Assembly (NCBI RefSeq): GCF_003353055.1
Contig: NZ_QKWJ01000028.1
Span: 1 to 64,000, forward strand
DNA length: 64,000 nt
Direction: 5' to 3'
Source of the DNA: Cupriavidus lacunae
Lineage (GTDB): Bacteria > Pseudomonadota > Gammaproteobacteria > Burkholderiales > Burkholderiaceae
The notes under the pieces were generated by a model. That model did not search any database, was not told the DNA's origin, and worked only from the letters and a program-made list of their open reading frames with translations. The position numbers and the translations under genes were made by a program. Below, one piece after another: positions 17,421-26,145 of the stretch (the stretch's first letter is position 1; the number at the start of each line of letters is the position of its first letter).

Positions 17421-18218
17421 ATGCTGATCGACAGCCACGTGCATGTCTCGCCGGTCTGGTACGAGCCGGTGGAGACGCTGCTCGGCCAGATGACGCGCCA
17501 CGGCGTGGCGCGTGCGGTGTTGACACAGATGATCGGGCAGGTGGACAACCGCTACCAGACCGACTGCGTGCGGGCGCATCCGGGCCGCTTCGCCAGCGTG
17601 GTCTGGATTGACCCGGCCGCGCCGGACGCTCCGCAGTTGCTGGCCAGGCTCGCGGACGAAGGGGCCGCCGGAGTGCGCCTGCGCCCCGGCGCCCGCTCGC
17701 CCGGCGACGATCCGCTGGCGATCTGGAAGGCCGCGGAGACTTGCGGCCTGCCGGTGAGTTGCGTTGGCAATGCCGAAGCGTTTACCGCGCCGGCCTTTGC
17801 CGACGTGCTGCAGGCGGTGCCGGGCCTGACGGTCGTACTCGAGCATCTTGGCGACACCAGCAAGCCGATGGAGACCGTGGCGGACGGCGAGTTGCGCTAC
17901 ACGGTGCTTCGTCTGGCCCGCTTCAACAACGTGAGTCTCAAGGTTCCCGGTCTCGGCGAATTGGCACCCCGCGCGCCCGGCGCTCTGCGGCACGGGCCCA
18001 CGTTCGGCGGTGAGGCAGCGGCGCTGCTGGAGGCCGCCATCGCCGCGTTCGGCGCGCAGCGCCTGATGTGGGGTAGCGATTTCCCGGTGGTGAGCAGCCG
18101 CGAAGGCTATGGCAATGCCCTGGCGCTAGTGCGCGAATGCCTCCTCGACCATCCGGCAGTGGTCCGCGATGCCATCCTTGGCGGTACCGCGCGCCGTATA
18201 TTTTGGAAGGAGATTTGA
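17421..18218 (+). CDS. Amidohydrolase-2 family hydrolase (LigI-like lactonase type)
   Basis: A 265-residue TIM-barrel protein with N-terminal DSHVHVSP, a central VLEHLGD and a C-terminal MWGSDFPVVSS, the pattern of the amidohydrolase-2 branch that includes 2-pyrone-4,6-dicarboxylate lactonase (LigI). LigI-type enzymes hydrolyse the pyrone formed when the ring-cleavage product cyclises. The length is a little shorter than LigI. Its ATG is 7 bases after the Rieske stop. The next gene starts 1 base after its stop, so translation is probably coupled. Confidence 0.85.
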   Translation: MLIDSHVHVSPVWYEPVETLLGQMTRHGVARAVLTQMIGQVDNRYQTDCVRAHPGRFASVVWIDPAAPDAPQLLARLADEGAAGVRLRPGARSPGDDPLAIWKAAETCGLPVSCVGNAEAFTAPAFADVLQAVPGLTVVLEHLGDTSKPMETVADGELRYTVLRLARFNNVSLKVPGLGELAPRAPGALRHGPTFGGEAAALLEAAIAAFGAQRLMWGSDFPVVSSREGYGNALALVRECLLDHPAVVRDAILGGTARRIFWKEI

Positions 18219-18219
18219 C

Positions 18220-19323
18220 ATGACAAGGAAAGTACTGGCGGCAGTCAAGACTGGTGTCGAGACGACCGAGCTGATGGAGTTCGATTATCCGCAACTGCAG
18301 CCGGACTCTGGCATTCTCAAGGTCGAGGCGAGCGGCGTCGGCGGCAGTGACCCGGAGCTTTATCGTAAGCCCGAGCACGCTCCTGTCATCATGGGGCATG
18401 AGAACGTCGGCACGCTCGTGGAGGTTGGTCCCGTCGCGCAACAGCGGTGGGGCGTCGAGGCCGGCGACCGCGTGGCGCTGCACGAATACCTGCCATGCTG
18501 GCATTGTGAATGGTGCATGAAGGGCGACTTCCGACTGTGCATGGAGGTGGACTTCTTCAATGTGAAGGACCGCCTCAACACGCTGCGCTTCGGCATGTCA
18601 ACTTGCACCATTGCGCCACACCTGTGGGGCGGCTACGCGCAGTACATGCACCTGCCGCTGAACACGGTAATGCACGTGATCCCGCCCGATATGCCCGCCG
18701 TCCACGCCACGCTCGCGGTGCCGTTCGGCAACGGCGTGCAGTGGGCTTGCAATGACGGCGGCGCCGGGCCCGGCAAGACGGTGCTCGTATTTGGTCCAGG
18801 ACAGCAGGGACTGGGCTGCGTGCTGGCGGCCAAGGCCGCAGGGTCTCTGATGGTAATCCTGGCCGGCATGACGCGCGATCGGAGCCGGCTCGACCTGTCG
18901 CTGCGCCTCGGTGCGGACCATGCCATCGACGTGCAGAACCAGGATCTCCATGCCGAGGTCATGCGCCTGACGAAGGGACGCGGCGTCGACGTGGTGGTGG
19001 ATACCACCGGCGATCCGACCGGCGAGGTGGCGCAGCTTGCCATTGGCCTGGCTGCCAAGGGTGCGTACCTGAGCCTGAACGGCCTGGCGCAGAGCGTACC
19101 GATCGGCGAGATCAAGAAGCGCTACCTGACCGTGCGTGCCCCGCGCGGGCGTAGCTACGCGGCAGTGGAACTCGCCCTGCGCTACATCGGTTCCGGCCGC
19201 TATCCGCTCGATGAAGTGTGTTCGCATACCTTCGGGTTGGCGCAGACGCACGAGGCGATCCTGGCCACTGCCGGTCGCGGCGTGGAGGGCGCCGTCCACG
19301 TTACGGTGGACCCTTGGAAGTGA
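18220..19323 (+). CDS. Zinc-type medium-chain dehydrogenase (MDR), catalytic Cys replaced by Gly
   Basis: A 367-residue MDR-family NAD(P)-dependent dehydrogenase. Structural-zinc cysteines are present in LPCWHCEWCMKGDFRLC, the GHENVG motif is intact, and the Rossmann motif is GPGQQGLG near residue 190. The position that is normally Cys in GxCGSD reads GVGGSD (Gly41), so one canonical catalytic zinc ligand is missing. The start at 18220 is chosen because AAGGAGA precedes it and it lies 1 base after the previous stop. The role is probably oxidation of an alcohol or aldehyde intermediate. Confidence 0.88.
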   Translation: MTRKVLAAVKTGVETTELMEFDYPQLQPDSGILKVEASGVGGSDPELYRKPEHAPVIMGHENVGTLVEVGPVAQQRWGVEAGDRVALHEYLPCWHCEWCMKGDFRLCMEVDFFNVKDRLNTLRFGMSTCTIAPHLWGGYAQYMHLPLNTVMHVIPPDMPAVHATLAVPFGNGVQWACNDGGAGPGKTVLVFGPGQQGLGCVLAAKAAGSLMVILAGMTRDRSRLDLSLRLGADHAIDVQNQDLHAEVMRLTKGRGVDVVVDTTGDPTGEVAQLAIGLAAKGAYLSLNGLAQSVPIGEIKKRYLTVRAPRGRSYAAVELALRYIGSGRYPLDEVCSHTFGLAQTHEAILATAGRGVEGAVHVTVDPWK

Positions 19324-19410
19324 ATGGCTCGCGTTCCTCTGCAGTTTGAGGGATCGGGGCGCAAGTAACCGGACATCACTTCACTTGATTACTCACAGGA
19401 GACAAAGCCA

Positions 19411-20262
19411 ATGATCGACAGTCATGCACACCTGATTTCCGCCGATGTGGAACGCTATCCGACTTCTCCACTAAGCGGCGAACTGGAGCCCGGCGCGCTC
19501 GACAATCCCGTGACAGCGGAGCGCCTTCTGGCGCTGATGGACGAGCAAGGCATTGAGCGCGCGCTGGCCGTGCAACGCGCGCATATCTACGGTTTCAATA
19601 ACGCCTATGTGTGCGATGCCGCCCAGCGCTACCCGGAACGCCTGCGCGCGCTGGGCATGGTGGACGCGCTTGATCAGGACATCCGTCGGCAAGTGCGGCA
19701 CTGGGTAGGCGAGCGCGGCGCGGTCGGCATCCGCCTGACCGAGCCGTTCAAGGGTGCGGACCCGTCTTGGTTCGCGTCGCCGGAGGCAATGGCAGCTTGG
19801 GAGAACGTGTCGGAGCTGGGCGGATCGGTGCGGCTGCACTTCTATCGCTGGAACCGCGAGGCCGCGCTCAAGGCGCTCAAACCGGTACTGCAGCGGTTTC
19901 CGCAGACCACCGTGGTGCTGGATCACTTCTCCAATATCGCCGGCGAAAGCGGCGCCCCGGACCACGGCGTCGATGCGCCGCTGCTCGAGATGGTAGAGCA
20001 TCCCAACGTCTACCTGCTGTACTCGATGATCAACCTCGGCAAACTCGCCGCCGCCCGGATGCAGGGGGCGCCGATGGTCGAACGTGTGGTGCGCGAGTTC
20101 GGCGCGGATCGCGTAATGTGGGGGTCCGACGTCGCGCAGTCCAAGGGTAGCTACGCGCAGATGGTGGCGCTGGCGAAGGAGTCGGTGTCGCTGCTGTCTG
20201 AAGCGGACCAGCGCAAGGTTCTGCACGACACCGCGCACGCTGTGTACTGGGGAGCGCGCTGA
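19411..20262 (+). CDS. Amidohydrolase-2 family hydrolase, second copy
   Basis: A 283-residue TIM-barrel amidohydrolase with DSHAHLIS at the N-terminus, VVLDHFSN in the middle and RVMWGSDVAQSKG near the C-terminus. It is distinct from the LigI-like protein at 17421, keeping the same order of motifs but with a longer N-terminal loop. Likely roles are lactone hydrolysis or decarboxylation of a ring-fission product. It has an AGGAGACAAA site and an 87-base gap upstream; the GntR gene follows after 1 base. Confidence 0.85.
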   Translation: MIDSHAHLISADVERYPTSPLSGELEPGALDNPVTAERLLALMDEQGIERALAVQRAHIYGFNNAYVCDAAQRYPERLRALGMVDALDQDIRRQVRHWVGERGAVGIRLTEPFKGADPSWFASPEAMAAWENVSELGGSVRLHFYRWNREAALKALKPVLQRFPQTTVVLDHFSNIAGESGAPDHGVDAPLLEMVEHPNVYLLYSMINLGKLAAARMQGAPMVERVVREFGADRVMWGSDVAQSKGSYAQMVALAKESVSLLSEADQRKVLHDTAHAVYWGAR

Positions 20263-20263
20263 G

Positions 20264-20959
20264 ATGGGCCGGCGCGAAGTGTTCGATCCTCCTGTAGGCC
20301 TGACGCCTCGCGCCACCGATACCGACATGCCGTCGCGGCTCGCGGCTGAGATTCGCGAACTGATCAACGAAGGGAAACTGTCGCCAGGTCAGCAGTTGCG
20401 GCAACAGGACCTGGCCCGGCGCTTCGGCATCAGTCGCGTGCCGGTGCGGGAAACGCTGAGCCTGTTGGTGGCCGAGGCTGCCGTCTGTCACGACCCCAAT
20501 CGCGGCTTCCACGTTGCGCCACTGTCGAGTAGCGAGGCGCGGCAACTCTATCGCATACGCCACCTGCTCGAGACGCAACTGCTGTCGACGGTGAGATGGC
20601 CCGACGCCAGCGAACTGGCGGACCTGCGCGGGCGGCTCGCGCTGCTCGACCACCATCTTACGGAGGGCGCTCGCGCCGCGTGGGTTCGCGCACACCGGGA
20701 GTTCCATGGTGCCATCTTTGCCTTGTCGCCCGACGCGGTGCTAAGGCGTGAAGTGATGCGACTGATGCGGCAGACGGATCGATATCGGGCCATGGCCGTG
20801 CCTGATATTGCCGGCTATCGCTTCCCGGCCGATCCGGAACATCATCTCGTCGAGACGCTCGCCGAACAAGACCGCGCGGCATTGCTGGATGCCTACCGCC
20901 ACGACCGCAACGCTGTGGAGGAGCGCCTGCTGGCGTCGCTGACCGCGCGCGGTCTCTGA
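20264..20959 (+). CDS. GntR-family regulator with FCD domain (second paralogue)
   Basis: A 231-residue regulator with an N-terminal winged helix containing RRFGISRVPVRETLSLL and a C-terminal FCD domain (SSEARQLYRIR, HREFHGAIF). Compared with the regulators at 4629 and 32474 it has a longer N-terminal arm and several changes next to the recognition helix (RET in place of REA, SLLVAE in place of KLLAAE). It starts one base after the amidohydrolase stop, so it is co-transcribed with catabolic genes, unlike the other two. It probably gives feedback control of the plus-strand arm or the porin. Confidence 0.92.
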   Translation: MGRREVFDPPVGLTPRATDTDMPSRLAAEIRELINEGKLSPGQQLRQQDLARRFGISRVPVRETLSLLVAEAAVCHDPNRGFHVAPLSSSEARQLYRIRHLLETQLLSTVRWPDASELADLRGRLALLDHHLTEGARAAWVRAHREFHGAIFALSPDAVLRREVMRLMRQTDRYRAMAVPDIAGYRFPADPEHHLVETLAEQDRAALLDAYRHDRNAVEERLLASLTARGL

Positions 20960-21270
20960 ACTCACCTCTCCACGCTGGAAATCTCCTTTCGCCACCACGC
21001 GGACGGGGACTGCGCTCATCCGCGTTTTGGTGTGGTGGGAGGGGAGCGGGGTTTACCCCGTAATGCCAAAGAAAAGATTGAAGTGCCGCTTTTCGCTGTA
21101 TAAGATTCGCAATACTAAATTGAATAATATTTTGACTGAAGGCGCGGAGCGATCTGCCTTTCGGGTCGAAGCACCTTCGGACACAGCGGCCAAAGACGCC
21201 GTTGGCAAGAGTATGTAGCCCCATGCCAGCCCACTGGCAAAAACAAACATAACGACTAGAAGGAGACGAC
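20960..21270. promoter_or_regulatory. Region upstream of second porin, with inverted repeat and AT-rich operator candidate
   Basis: No gene is seen in these 311 bases. After the GntR stop there is an inverted repeat: CCACCACGCGGA (20992-21003) against TCCGCGT (21019-21025) and GTGGTGG (21032-21038), possibly a terminator. At 21118-21130 lies AATTGAATAATAT, a 13-base sequence repeated exactly at 33499-33511. This is a good candidate operator for the GntR paralogues. Confidence 0.5.
21118..21130 (+). promoter_or_regulatory. AATTGAATAATAT site before second porin
   Basis: Exact 13-base match to 33499-33511, in an AT-rich island of otherwise GC-rich DNA, 140 bases before the porin GTG. Probably part of a promoter or operator. 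Confidence 0.5.
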
Positions 21271-22347
21271 GTGGACAAAAGACTCGCCGGAATAGCGGTT
21301 GCCGGCTTTTTCCCCCTTGCCGCATCTGCCGCCAGCGTAACCCTGTATGGGGTTGCCGACAGCTTTATCGGCTATTTCAGCAATTCGGATAAGAGCGTCA
21401 CGAGCCTGAACAGCGGTGGCCTGGCTGGCTCGCGCTGGGGAATGCGCGGCACCGAAGATCTGTCGGCGGATCTCAAGGCCGCTTTCGTTCTTGAGGGCGG
21501 CTACAACATGGATACCGGTACTAACGCGCAGGGCGGCCGTCTGTTTGGCCGTCGCGCAACTGTCGGTATGCGCAGCAATACTTATGGCGAGATCGCGCTG
21601 GGTCGGCAGCCCACGCCGGGCTACGACTTCGCCGCGATTTTCGATCCCGTACTGATGGCTCCGGGTTCGGTGGCAGCATCGCTCACCGGCGAGTCGAGCA
21701 ATCCGTGGATGTTCAACCCGCTCAATGATCCGGCCCGCGCGGATAACGCGGTCCGCTACAACTCGCCATCCTTCGGCGGCGTAACGGTTTCGGCAGCGCA
21801 TGTGTTTAGCGAGAATGCGGGCACGCCGGTCAACCGCAACTACGACATCGTCACGTTCCTCTACACGGCCAATAAGCTGAACGCCGGCTACGGCTTTGCG
21901 CGCGCCACGGGAACGACCAACCTGACGCCGGACACCAGCCGTCAACTCGAGCACGCGTTCGCGGCGTCTTACGAGACGCCCTGGGCCACCCTCTACGTCA
22001 ACTATCAATTGCGCTACCGGCTGGGAGCGGCGCATGACTCGGCGTGGCAAGTCGGCACCACCATTCCGGTTGGCGCGGCCGGCAATCTGAAGCTTGCCTA
22101 CGGCATGCGCGACAGCGGAGTGACGAACGGCCTCCCGGATAACACGCCGACGGCGGACGTGGCCGCATGGGCCATCGGCTACACCTACGACTTATCCAAG
22201 CGCACCACGCTGTACGCCTTCTTCAAGCGCCTCGAAAACCGCGGTTCGTCAAAGCAAACGATTTATCCGCCTGGCGGGCTCGCTGCGCCCACCCAGTTGC
22301 ATGAGAACGTGAACGCGCTTGGCGCGGGCATATATCACCGTTTCTGA
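21271..22347 (+). CDS. OmpC-type porin, second copy
   Basis: A 358-residue outer-membrane porin. A short signal peptide ends at AASAAS, followed by VTLYGVADSFIGYF, the canonical start of Burkholderiales porins. GSRWGMRGTEDL is the conserved post-strand-2 motif, and the protein ends in Phe (GAGIYHRF). Translation starts at a GTG with AAGGAGACG upstream. It is only distantly related to the porin at 5329. It heads a run of genes (NTF2-like, DoxX-like, Rieske, flavoprotein, MFS) and carries the AATTGAATAATAT site about 140 bases upstream. Confidence 0.92.
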   Translation: MDKRLAGIAVAGFFPLAASAASVTLYGVADSFIGYFSNSDKSVTSLNSGGLAGSRWGMRGTEDLSADLKAAFVLEGGYNMDTGTNAQGGRLFGRRATVGMRSNTYGEIALGRQPTPGYDFAAIFDPVLMAPGSVAASLTGESSNPWMFNPLNDPARADNAVRYNSPSFGGVTVSAAHVFSENAGTPVNRNYDIVTFLYTANKLNAGYGFARATGTTNLTPDTSRQLEHAFAASYETPWATLYVNYQLRYRLGAAHDSAWQVGTTIPVGAAGNLKLAYGMRDSGVTNGLPDNTPTADVAAWAIGYTYDLSKRTTLYAFFKRLENRGSSKQTIYPPGGLAAPTQLHENVNALGAGIYHRF

Positions 22348-22365
22348 CGCAGCCGGAGTTCATCG

Positions 22366-22857
22366 ATGAAAACGAATACCGCAATGAAAGCGAGCAAGAC
22401 CCGCGCGATCTCCATCGGGGTCGGGATCGCGATCGCACTATCGTTCGCTTACAGCCTGCATTTCAATCCGCGATGGTACGGCGACAACGGCCCCGGCGTG
22501 GGAAAGCTCCCGCGCATTATCGTGCTGGACTATATGAAGCAAGCATACGACAAGGGTCGGGGCGCGGAGGCCGCGCAGGGATATTTCTCGCCGAAGATGG
22601 TCGACCACAATCCCGGCTCGATCGAGTTGCGCGATGGCCCGCCGATCCGCCACGAGATCCGGCAGGTTATCGCCGAAGGCCTGGTTGTCGCTGTTTACCA
22701 CCATGTGGAAGCGGCGCGAGGCGAGCCGGCTATCGATGTGCTTGACGTGTTAAGGACGAGCGCCTATACGGGCCGGATTGCCGAAAGGCAGCGCTTCGTC
22801 CAATTCCCGCCGGCCGGCGAGGCCGCGAAGACTGCCCATTCCGGAGATGCCAAATGA
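22366..22857 (+). CDS. Membrane-anchored NTF2/SnoaL-like protein
   Basis: A 163-residue protein. One hydrophobic helix near residues 15-35 is followed by a domain resembling NTF2/SnoaL proteins: a YMKQAYDKGRGAEA helix and a YFSPKMVDHNPG segment of the kind seen in polyketide-cyclase-like members. The domain would face the periplasm if the helix is an uncleaved signal anchor. These folds bind small cyclic ligands or catalyse simple isomerisations. The gene lies 18 bases after the porin and overlaps the DoxX-like gene by 4 bases (ATGA), hinting at a joint envelope function. Confidence 0.7.
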   Translation: MKTNTAMKASKTRAISIGVGIAIALSFAYSLHFNPRWYGDNGPGVGKLPRIIVLDYMKQAYDKGRGAEAAQGYFSPKMVDHNPGSIELRDGPPIRHEIRQVIAEGLVVAVYHHVEAARGEPAIDVLDVLRTSAYTGRIAERQRFVQFPPAGEAAKTAHSGDAK

Positions 22858-23393
22858 ATACACCGTCCCTTGCGAAAAGGAGGCTGGACGCTGCCATCGC
22901 AGGCCGTCTGGTCATCACCCTGATGCGGCTCGTCCTCGGCGCCTGGATGATCAACAGCGGCCTGAGCCATTGGCTGACGAACTTTGGGTTCCCGCCCATC
23001 TTCCCTCAGCCACTTGGCACCCTGCCAGCTTCGAACGCGATGCTCGTCACGCTGATCGAGACCGGTGTGTTCGACATCGTCAAGGCTTGCGAACTGATAG
23101 CGGGCTTGCTCCTGCTGCTTGACCTGTTCGTCCCCTTCGCGCTGGCGATGACGTTGCCGATCTCGTTCATGGTTTTCTTCAATGCCATTGTCCTTAACCT
23201 GCGGTTCGGAATGCTTTTCAGCACGTCCATGAGCGTGTGGTGCCTGTACCTGAACGTCATCCTGATTCTGGCGTACCTGCGCTATTACCTGCCGATGCTG
23301 GCGTGCCAGACATCGCCGGGGCGTCTCGAAGACTTCAAGCACCTGCCGGCTGCAGTCTTCACTTCGTGCTCCGAAGAACAACGAAGTGCGTGA
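22854..23393 (+). CDS. DoxX-like four-helix membrane protein
   Basis: A 179-residue protein with four predicted transmembrane helices (around LVITLMRLVLGAWMI, ACELIAGLLLLLDLF, ALAMTLPISFMVFF and WCLYLNVILILAYL). This is the layout of the DoxX/DoxD-like family, whose members are quinone-linked or of unknown role. The ATG overlaps the stop of the NTF2-like gene. It shares the overall plan, including the helix-4 LAYxxYY feature, with the three shorter DoxX-like proteins at 27578, 29540 and 30375 but is more distant. Confidence 0.75.
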   Translation: MNTPSLAKRRLDAAIAGRLVITLMRLVLGAWMINSGLSHWLTNFGFPPIFPQPLGTLPASNAMLVTLIETGVFDIVKACELIAGLLLLLDLFVPFALAMTLPISFMVFFNAIVLNLRFGMLFSTSMSVWCLYLNVILILAYLRYYLPMLACQTSPGRLEDFKHLPAAVFTSCSEEQRSA

Positions 23394-23444
23394 CCCGCGC
23401 ACATCAAGGTAGCCGATCCTCAAAACACAACCTGGAGTAAAGAA

Positions 23445-24494
23445 ATGTTCCTTCGCAATTGCTGGTACATGGTCGGATGGTCCACGGAATTCGCCGACGA
23501 TGCCATCGTGCCCTTTACCGTGATGGATGAGCCGCTGGCCATTTATCGCAAGACCGACGGAAGCCTGGCCGCGCTGGAAGACCGCTGCTGCCACCGCCTC
23601 GCGCCACTGTCGGTCGGCCGCAAGGAAGGCGACGAACTGCGCTGCATGTACCACGGCCTGAAGTTCGCTGCGGACGGGCGTTGCACGGAAGTGCCGGGCC
23701 AGGACCGCATCTCGCCGCGCGTTTGCGTGCGGGCCTACCCGATCGTGGAGAAGCACGGCGCGGCATGGGTCTGGATGGGCGAGGCGGAGAAGGCGGACGA
23801 GGCGCTGGTGCCCCCCATCATCGGGCCGGAGAACGCCGAATGGGCGATGCAATGCTCGACCTTCGACATGGACGTGAATGCCGAGCTGATCTCCGACAAT
23901 CTCCTCGACCTCTCGCACGCGCCGTTCGTGCACGAGGCCACCTTCGGTGCCAGCGATCCAGTTGCGCTGAAGATGATGAAGGAAAGTGAAACGAAGCGCG
24001 GGGTCACGCAACTGGAGCGCGGCGTGTTGGCCGACCGCTGGCAGTTGGGCCGCCAGTCCAACCCGTACTTCGGCGCGCGCCCGTGCGACGACCGCGTCGT
24101 CAGCCTGTTCCTGGTGCCGGGCGTCTTTATCCTGACCATCACTTCCTACGAGCCGGGCGTGCTCGAGCGCAGCGAGGGCGGCGACGTAACCGAGACGCCG
24201 ATTTTCAAGCGCTGCACTTGCCAGATGATCACGCCTATCAGCAAGAACAAGTCGCGCTTCTTCTTCAACTTCGGGCCGTGGGCCGCCGCCGCCGACTTGA
24301 AGCAGCATTGCTTCGGCATCGCCGACGCCGCCTTCCAGGAAGACAAGCGGATCATCGAGGCGCAGCAAGACATGATCCACCGTTCGCCCGGCCGCAAGTA
24401 TGTGCTGCTCCCGATGGACCAGCCGGTCGTCCGCTACAACGAGATCTACTCCCGCCTGCTGGCCGATGAGCAGCCGGTTGTCGAGCCGGCCTGA
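23445..24494 (+). CDS. Rieske oxygenase, vanillate O-demethylase (VanA)-like
   Basis: A 349-residue oxygenase, close to the length of VanA. The Rieske site is Cys48-x-His50 and Cys67-x2-His70 (RCCHRLAPLS, CMYHGLKF). The iron site lies in SDNLLDLSHAPFVHEATFG. The N-terminal FLRNCWYMVGWS is typical of VanA and other aromatic O-demethylases. The reductase is likely the VanB-type protein at 12052, because none is encoded next to it. It would remove a methyl group or hydroxylate a methoxyaromatic or side chain. It has a GGAGTAAAG site. Confidence 0.92.
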   Translation: MFLRNCWYMVGWSTEFADDAIVPFTVMDEPLAIYRKTDGSLAALEDRCCHRLAPLSVGRKEGDELRCMYHGLKFAADGRCTEVPGQDRISPRVCVRAYPIVEKHGAAWVWMGEAEKADEALVPPIIGPENAEWAMQCSTFDMDVNAELISDNLLDLSHAPFVHEATFGASDPVALKMMKESETKRGVTQLERGVLADRWQLGRQSNPYFGARPCDDRVVSLFLVPGVFILTITSYEPGVLERSEGGDVTETPIFKRCTCQMITPISKNKSRFFFNFGPWAAAADLKQHCFGIADAAFQEDKRIIEAQQDMIHRSPGRKYVLLPMDQPVVRYNEIYSRLLADEQPVVEPA

Positions 24495-24528
24495 ATCGTT
24501 GCGACCGAGAGGATTTCGAGAAAAGAAG

Positions 24529-26100
24529 ATGGAACAGAAGACGCATGCAGTGAACTGGTCGCCGCCGGCGTGGGACGACGAGGCCGACATGGTGGTGGTC
24601 GGCTACGGCGGCGCGGGCGCGACGTTCGCCTTCGCAGCAGCCGAGGCCGGCGCCGAGGTGCTGGTGCTGGAAAAGGGCGATCGCGGCGGCGGCAATTCGG
24701 TTTGCGTCGCGGGCGGGCTCATCATGACCTCGACTGACGAGGCCGCCACGTTCGAATACATGAACTGGCTGTGCGCCGGACAGACCGACGAGCCGGTCCT
24801 GCGCAACTTTGTCGCAGGCCTGAAGGACATCCCGGCCTTCCAGCACAAGCTGGAGCTGCCGCTGAAGGACAACCCCAGGCCCTTCAGCGCGCCGGGATTC
24901 TTCCCAGAGTTTCCGGGCGCGCCAGGCGCCGCCAGCATCCACGGTATGAGCGTGGTGGCCGCGCCCGGTGGGGCAGGGCTGTACAACGCCATCGCGGCGG
25001 TGGCCGAGAAGCACGGTGCGCGCGTTCAATGCAATACGACGGTGACGCAGCTCGTGCAGGATCCGGTGTCGTGCGCCATCCTTGGCGTGCTTGCCCGCAC
25101 CGCCGACGGCCGCACCATCGCCGTCAAGGCACGCAAGGCGACCGTGCTCGCCAGTGGCGGCTTCGAGTTCGACGCCGAGATGTGCCGGCAGTACCTGACG
25201 CCGTGCCCCATCCATTTCCTTGGCAGCCCGAACCTGACCGGCGACGGCATCCGCATGGCGCAGGAAGTCGGCGCGCAGCTCTGGCATATGAATGCCGTGG
25301 CGGGGCCGCTGAACTGGGGCATCAAGGTGGACGGCGGTCGCGTGTACGTGACGTACGACCTCAACAAGGTAGCAGGCTTCGGCTATAACTCGGGCGCGTT
25401 CAAGGACGGCGGCAGCCTGATCTGGGTGAATCGTCAGGCTGCACGCTTCCACAACGAGACCACCGATACGGCCGATGTCCGCCACGGTCTAGGCAATCGC
25501 GCCACCTGGCTGGCCACCAACCCTGATGTGCCCGAGTTCATCAACGTGCCCGCCTTCCACATCTTCGACGAGAAGGTCCGCTCGGGCGGCGCCGCCATGA
25601 CGACGCTGAACTCGCGCACCCCGCCGTGGAGCCAGGACAACCTCGCCGAATTGGAGAACGGCTGGATCATCCAGGCTGACACGCTGGAGGAGCTGGCGCT
25701 GAAGTGCCGCTGGGACGCCGAGCCGGGCGCCTGGCCCGCCGGCCATCTGGACCCCGAAGCGCTGAAGGCCACCGTGGCGCGCTACAACGCGCAATGCGTA
25801 GCCGGCGAGGACACCGACTTCGGTCGCAAGAACTTCCTCGTCCCGCTCGATAAAGGTCCGTACTACGCCATCGGCCCGATGCTGCCGACCTTCCTGAACA
25901 CGCACGGCGGCCCTCGTCACGACGCCCGCCAGCGCGTGCTCGACCAGCGCGGCGCTCCCATCCCGCGCCTGTACGCCATCGGCGAATGCGGCTCGTTGTG
26001 GGGCCCTTACTACAACTCGATGGGCGACATTGCGGAGTTCATCGTGTCGGGCCGCACCGCCGCGCGCGCGACGCTGGAAGAAGCCGCCTGGGACCGCTGA
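24529..26100 (+). CDS. FAD-dependent dehydrogenase, fumarate reductase / 3-ketosteroid dehydrogenase type
   Basis: A 523-residue flavoprotein. The Rossmann motif VVVGYGGAGATFA is near residue 25, followed by LVLEKGDRGGGNS, a substrate-domain insertion, and the C-terminal FAD-contact segments FLNTHGGPRHDARQRVLD and YAIGECGSLWGPYY. This domain order fits the FAD-binding-2 family (fumarate reductase, KstD, urocanate reductase). No haem-binding cytochrome domain or signal peptide is present, so it is cytosolic. It might dehydrogenate or reduce an enoate or ring-fission product. The ATG at 24529 was chosen because the upstream extension overlaps the Rieske gene. Confidence 0.87.
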   Translation: MEQKTHAVNWSPPAWDDEADMVVVGYGGAGATFAFAAAEAGAEVLVLEKGDRGGGNSVCVAGGLIMTSTDEAATFEYMNWLCAGQTDEPVLRNFVAGLKDIPAFQHKLELPLKDNPRPFSAPGFFPEFPGAPGAASIHGMSVVAAPGGAGLYNAIAAVAEKHGARVQCNTTVTQLVQDPVSCAILGVLARTADGRTIAVKARKATVLASGGFEFDAEMCRQYLTPCPIHFLGSPNLTGDGIRMAQEVGAQLWHMNAVAGPLNWGIKVDGGRVYVTYDLNKVAGFGYNSGAFKDGGSLIWVNRQAARFHNETTDTADVRHGLGNRATWLATNPDVPEFINVPAFHIFDEKVRSGGAAMTTLNSRTPPWSQDNLAELENGWIIQADTLEELALKCRWDAEPGAWPAGHLDPEALKATVARYNAQCVAGEDTDFGRKNFLVPLDKGPYYAIGPMLPTFLNTHGGPRHDARQRVLDQRGAPIPRLYAIGECGSLWGPYYNSMGDIAEFIVSGRTAARATLEEAAWDR

Positions 26101-26145
26101 GGCCCGAGCAACGAGAGTTCGAAGAACCGAAAACCGGAGACAATC

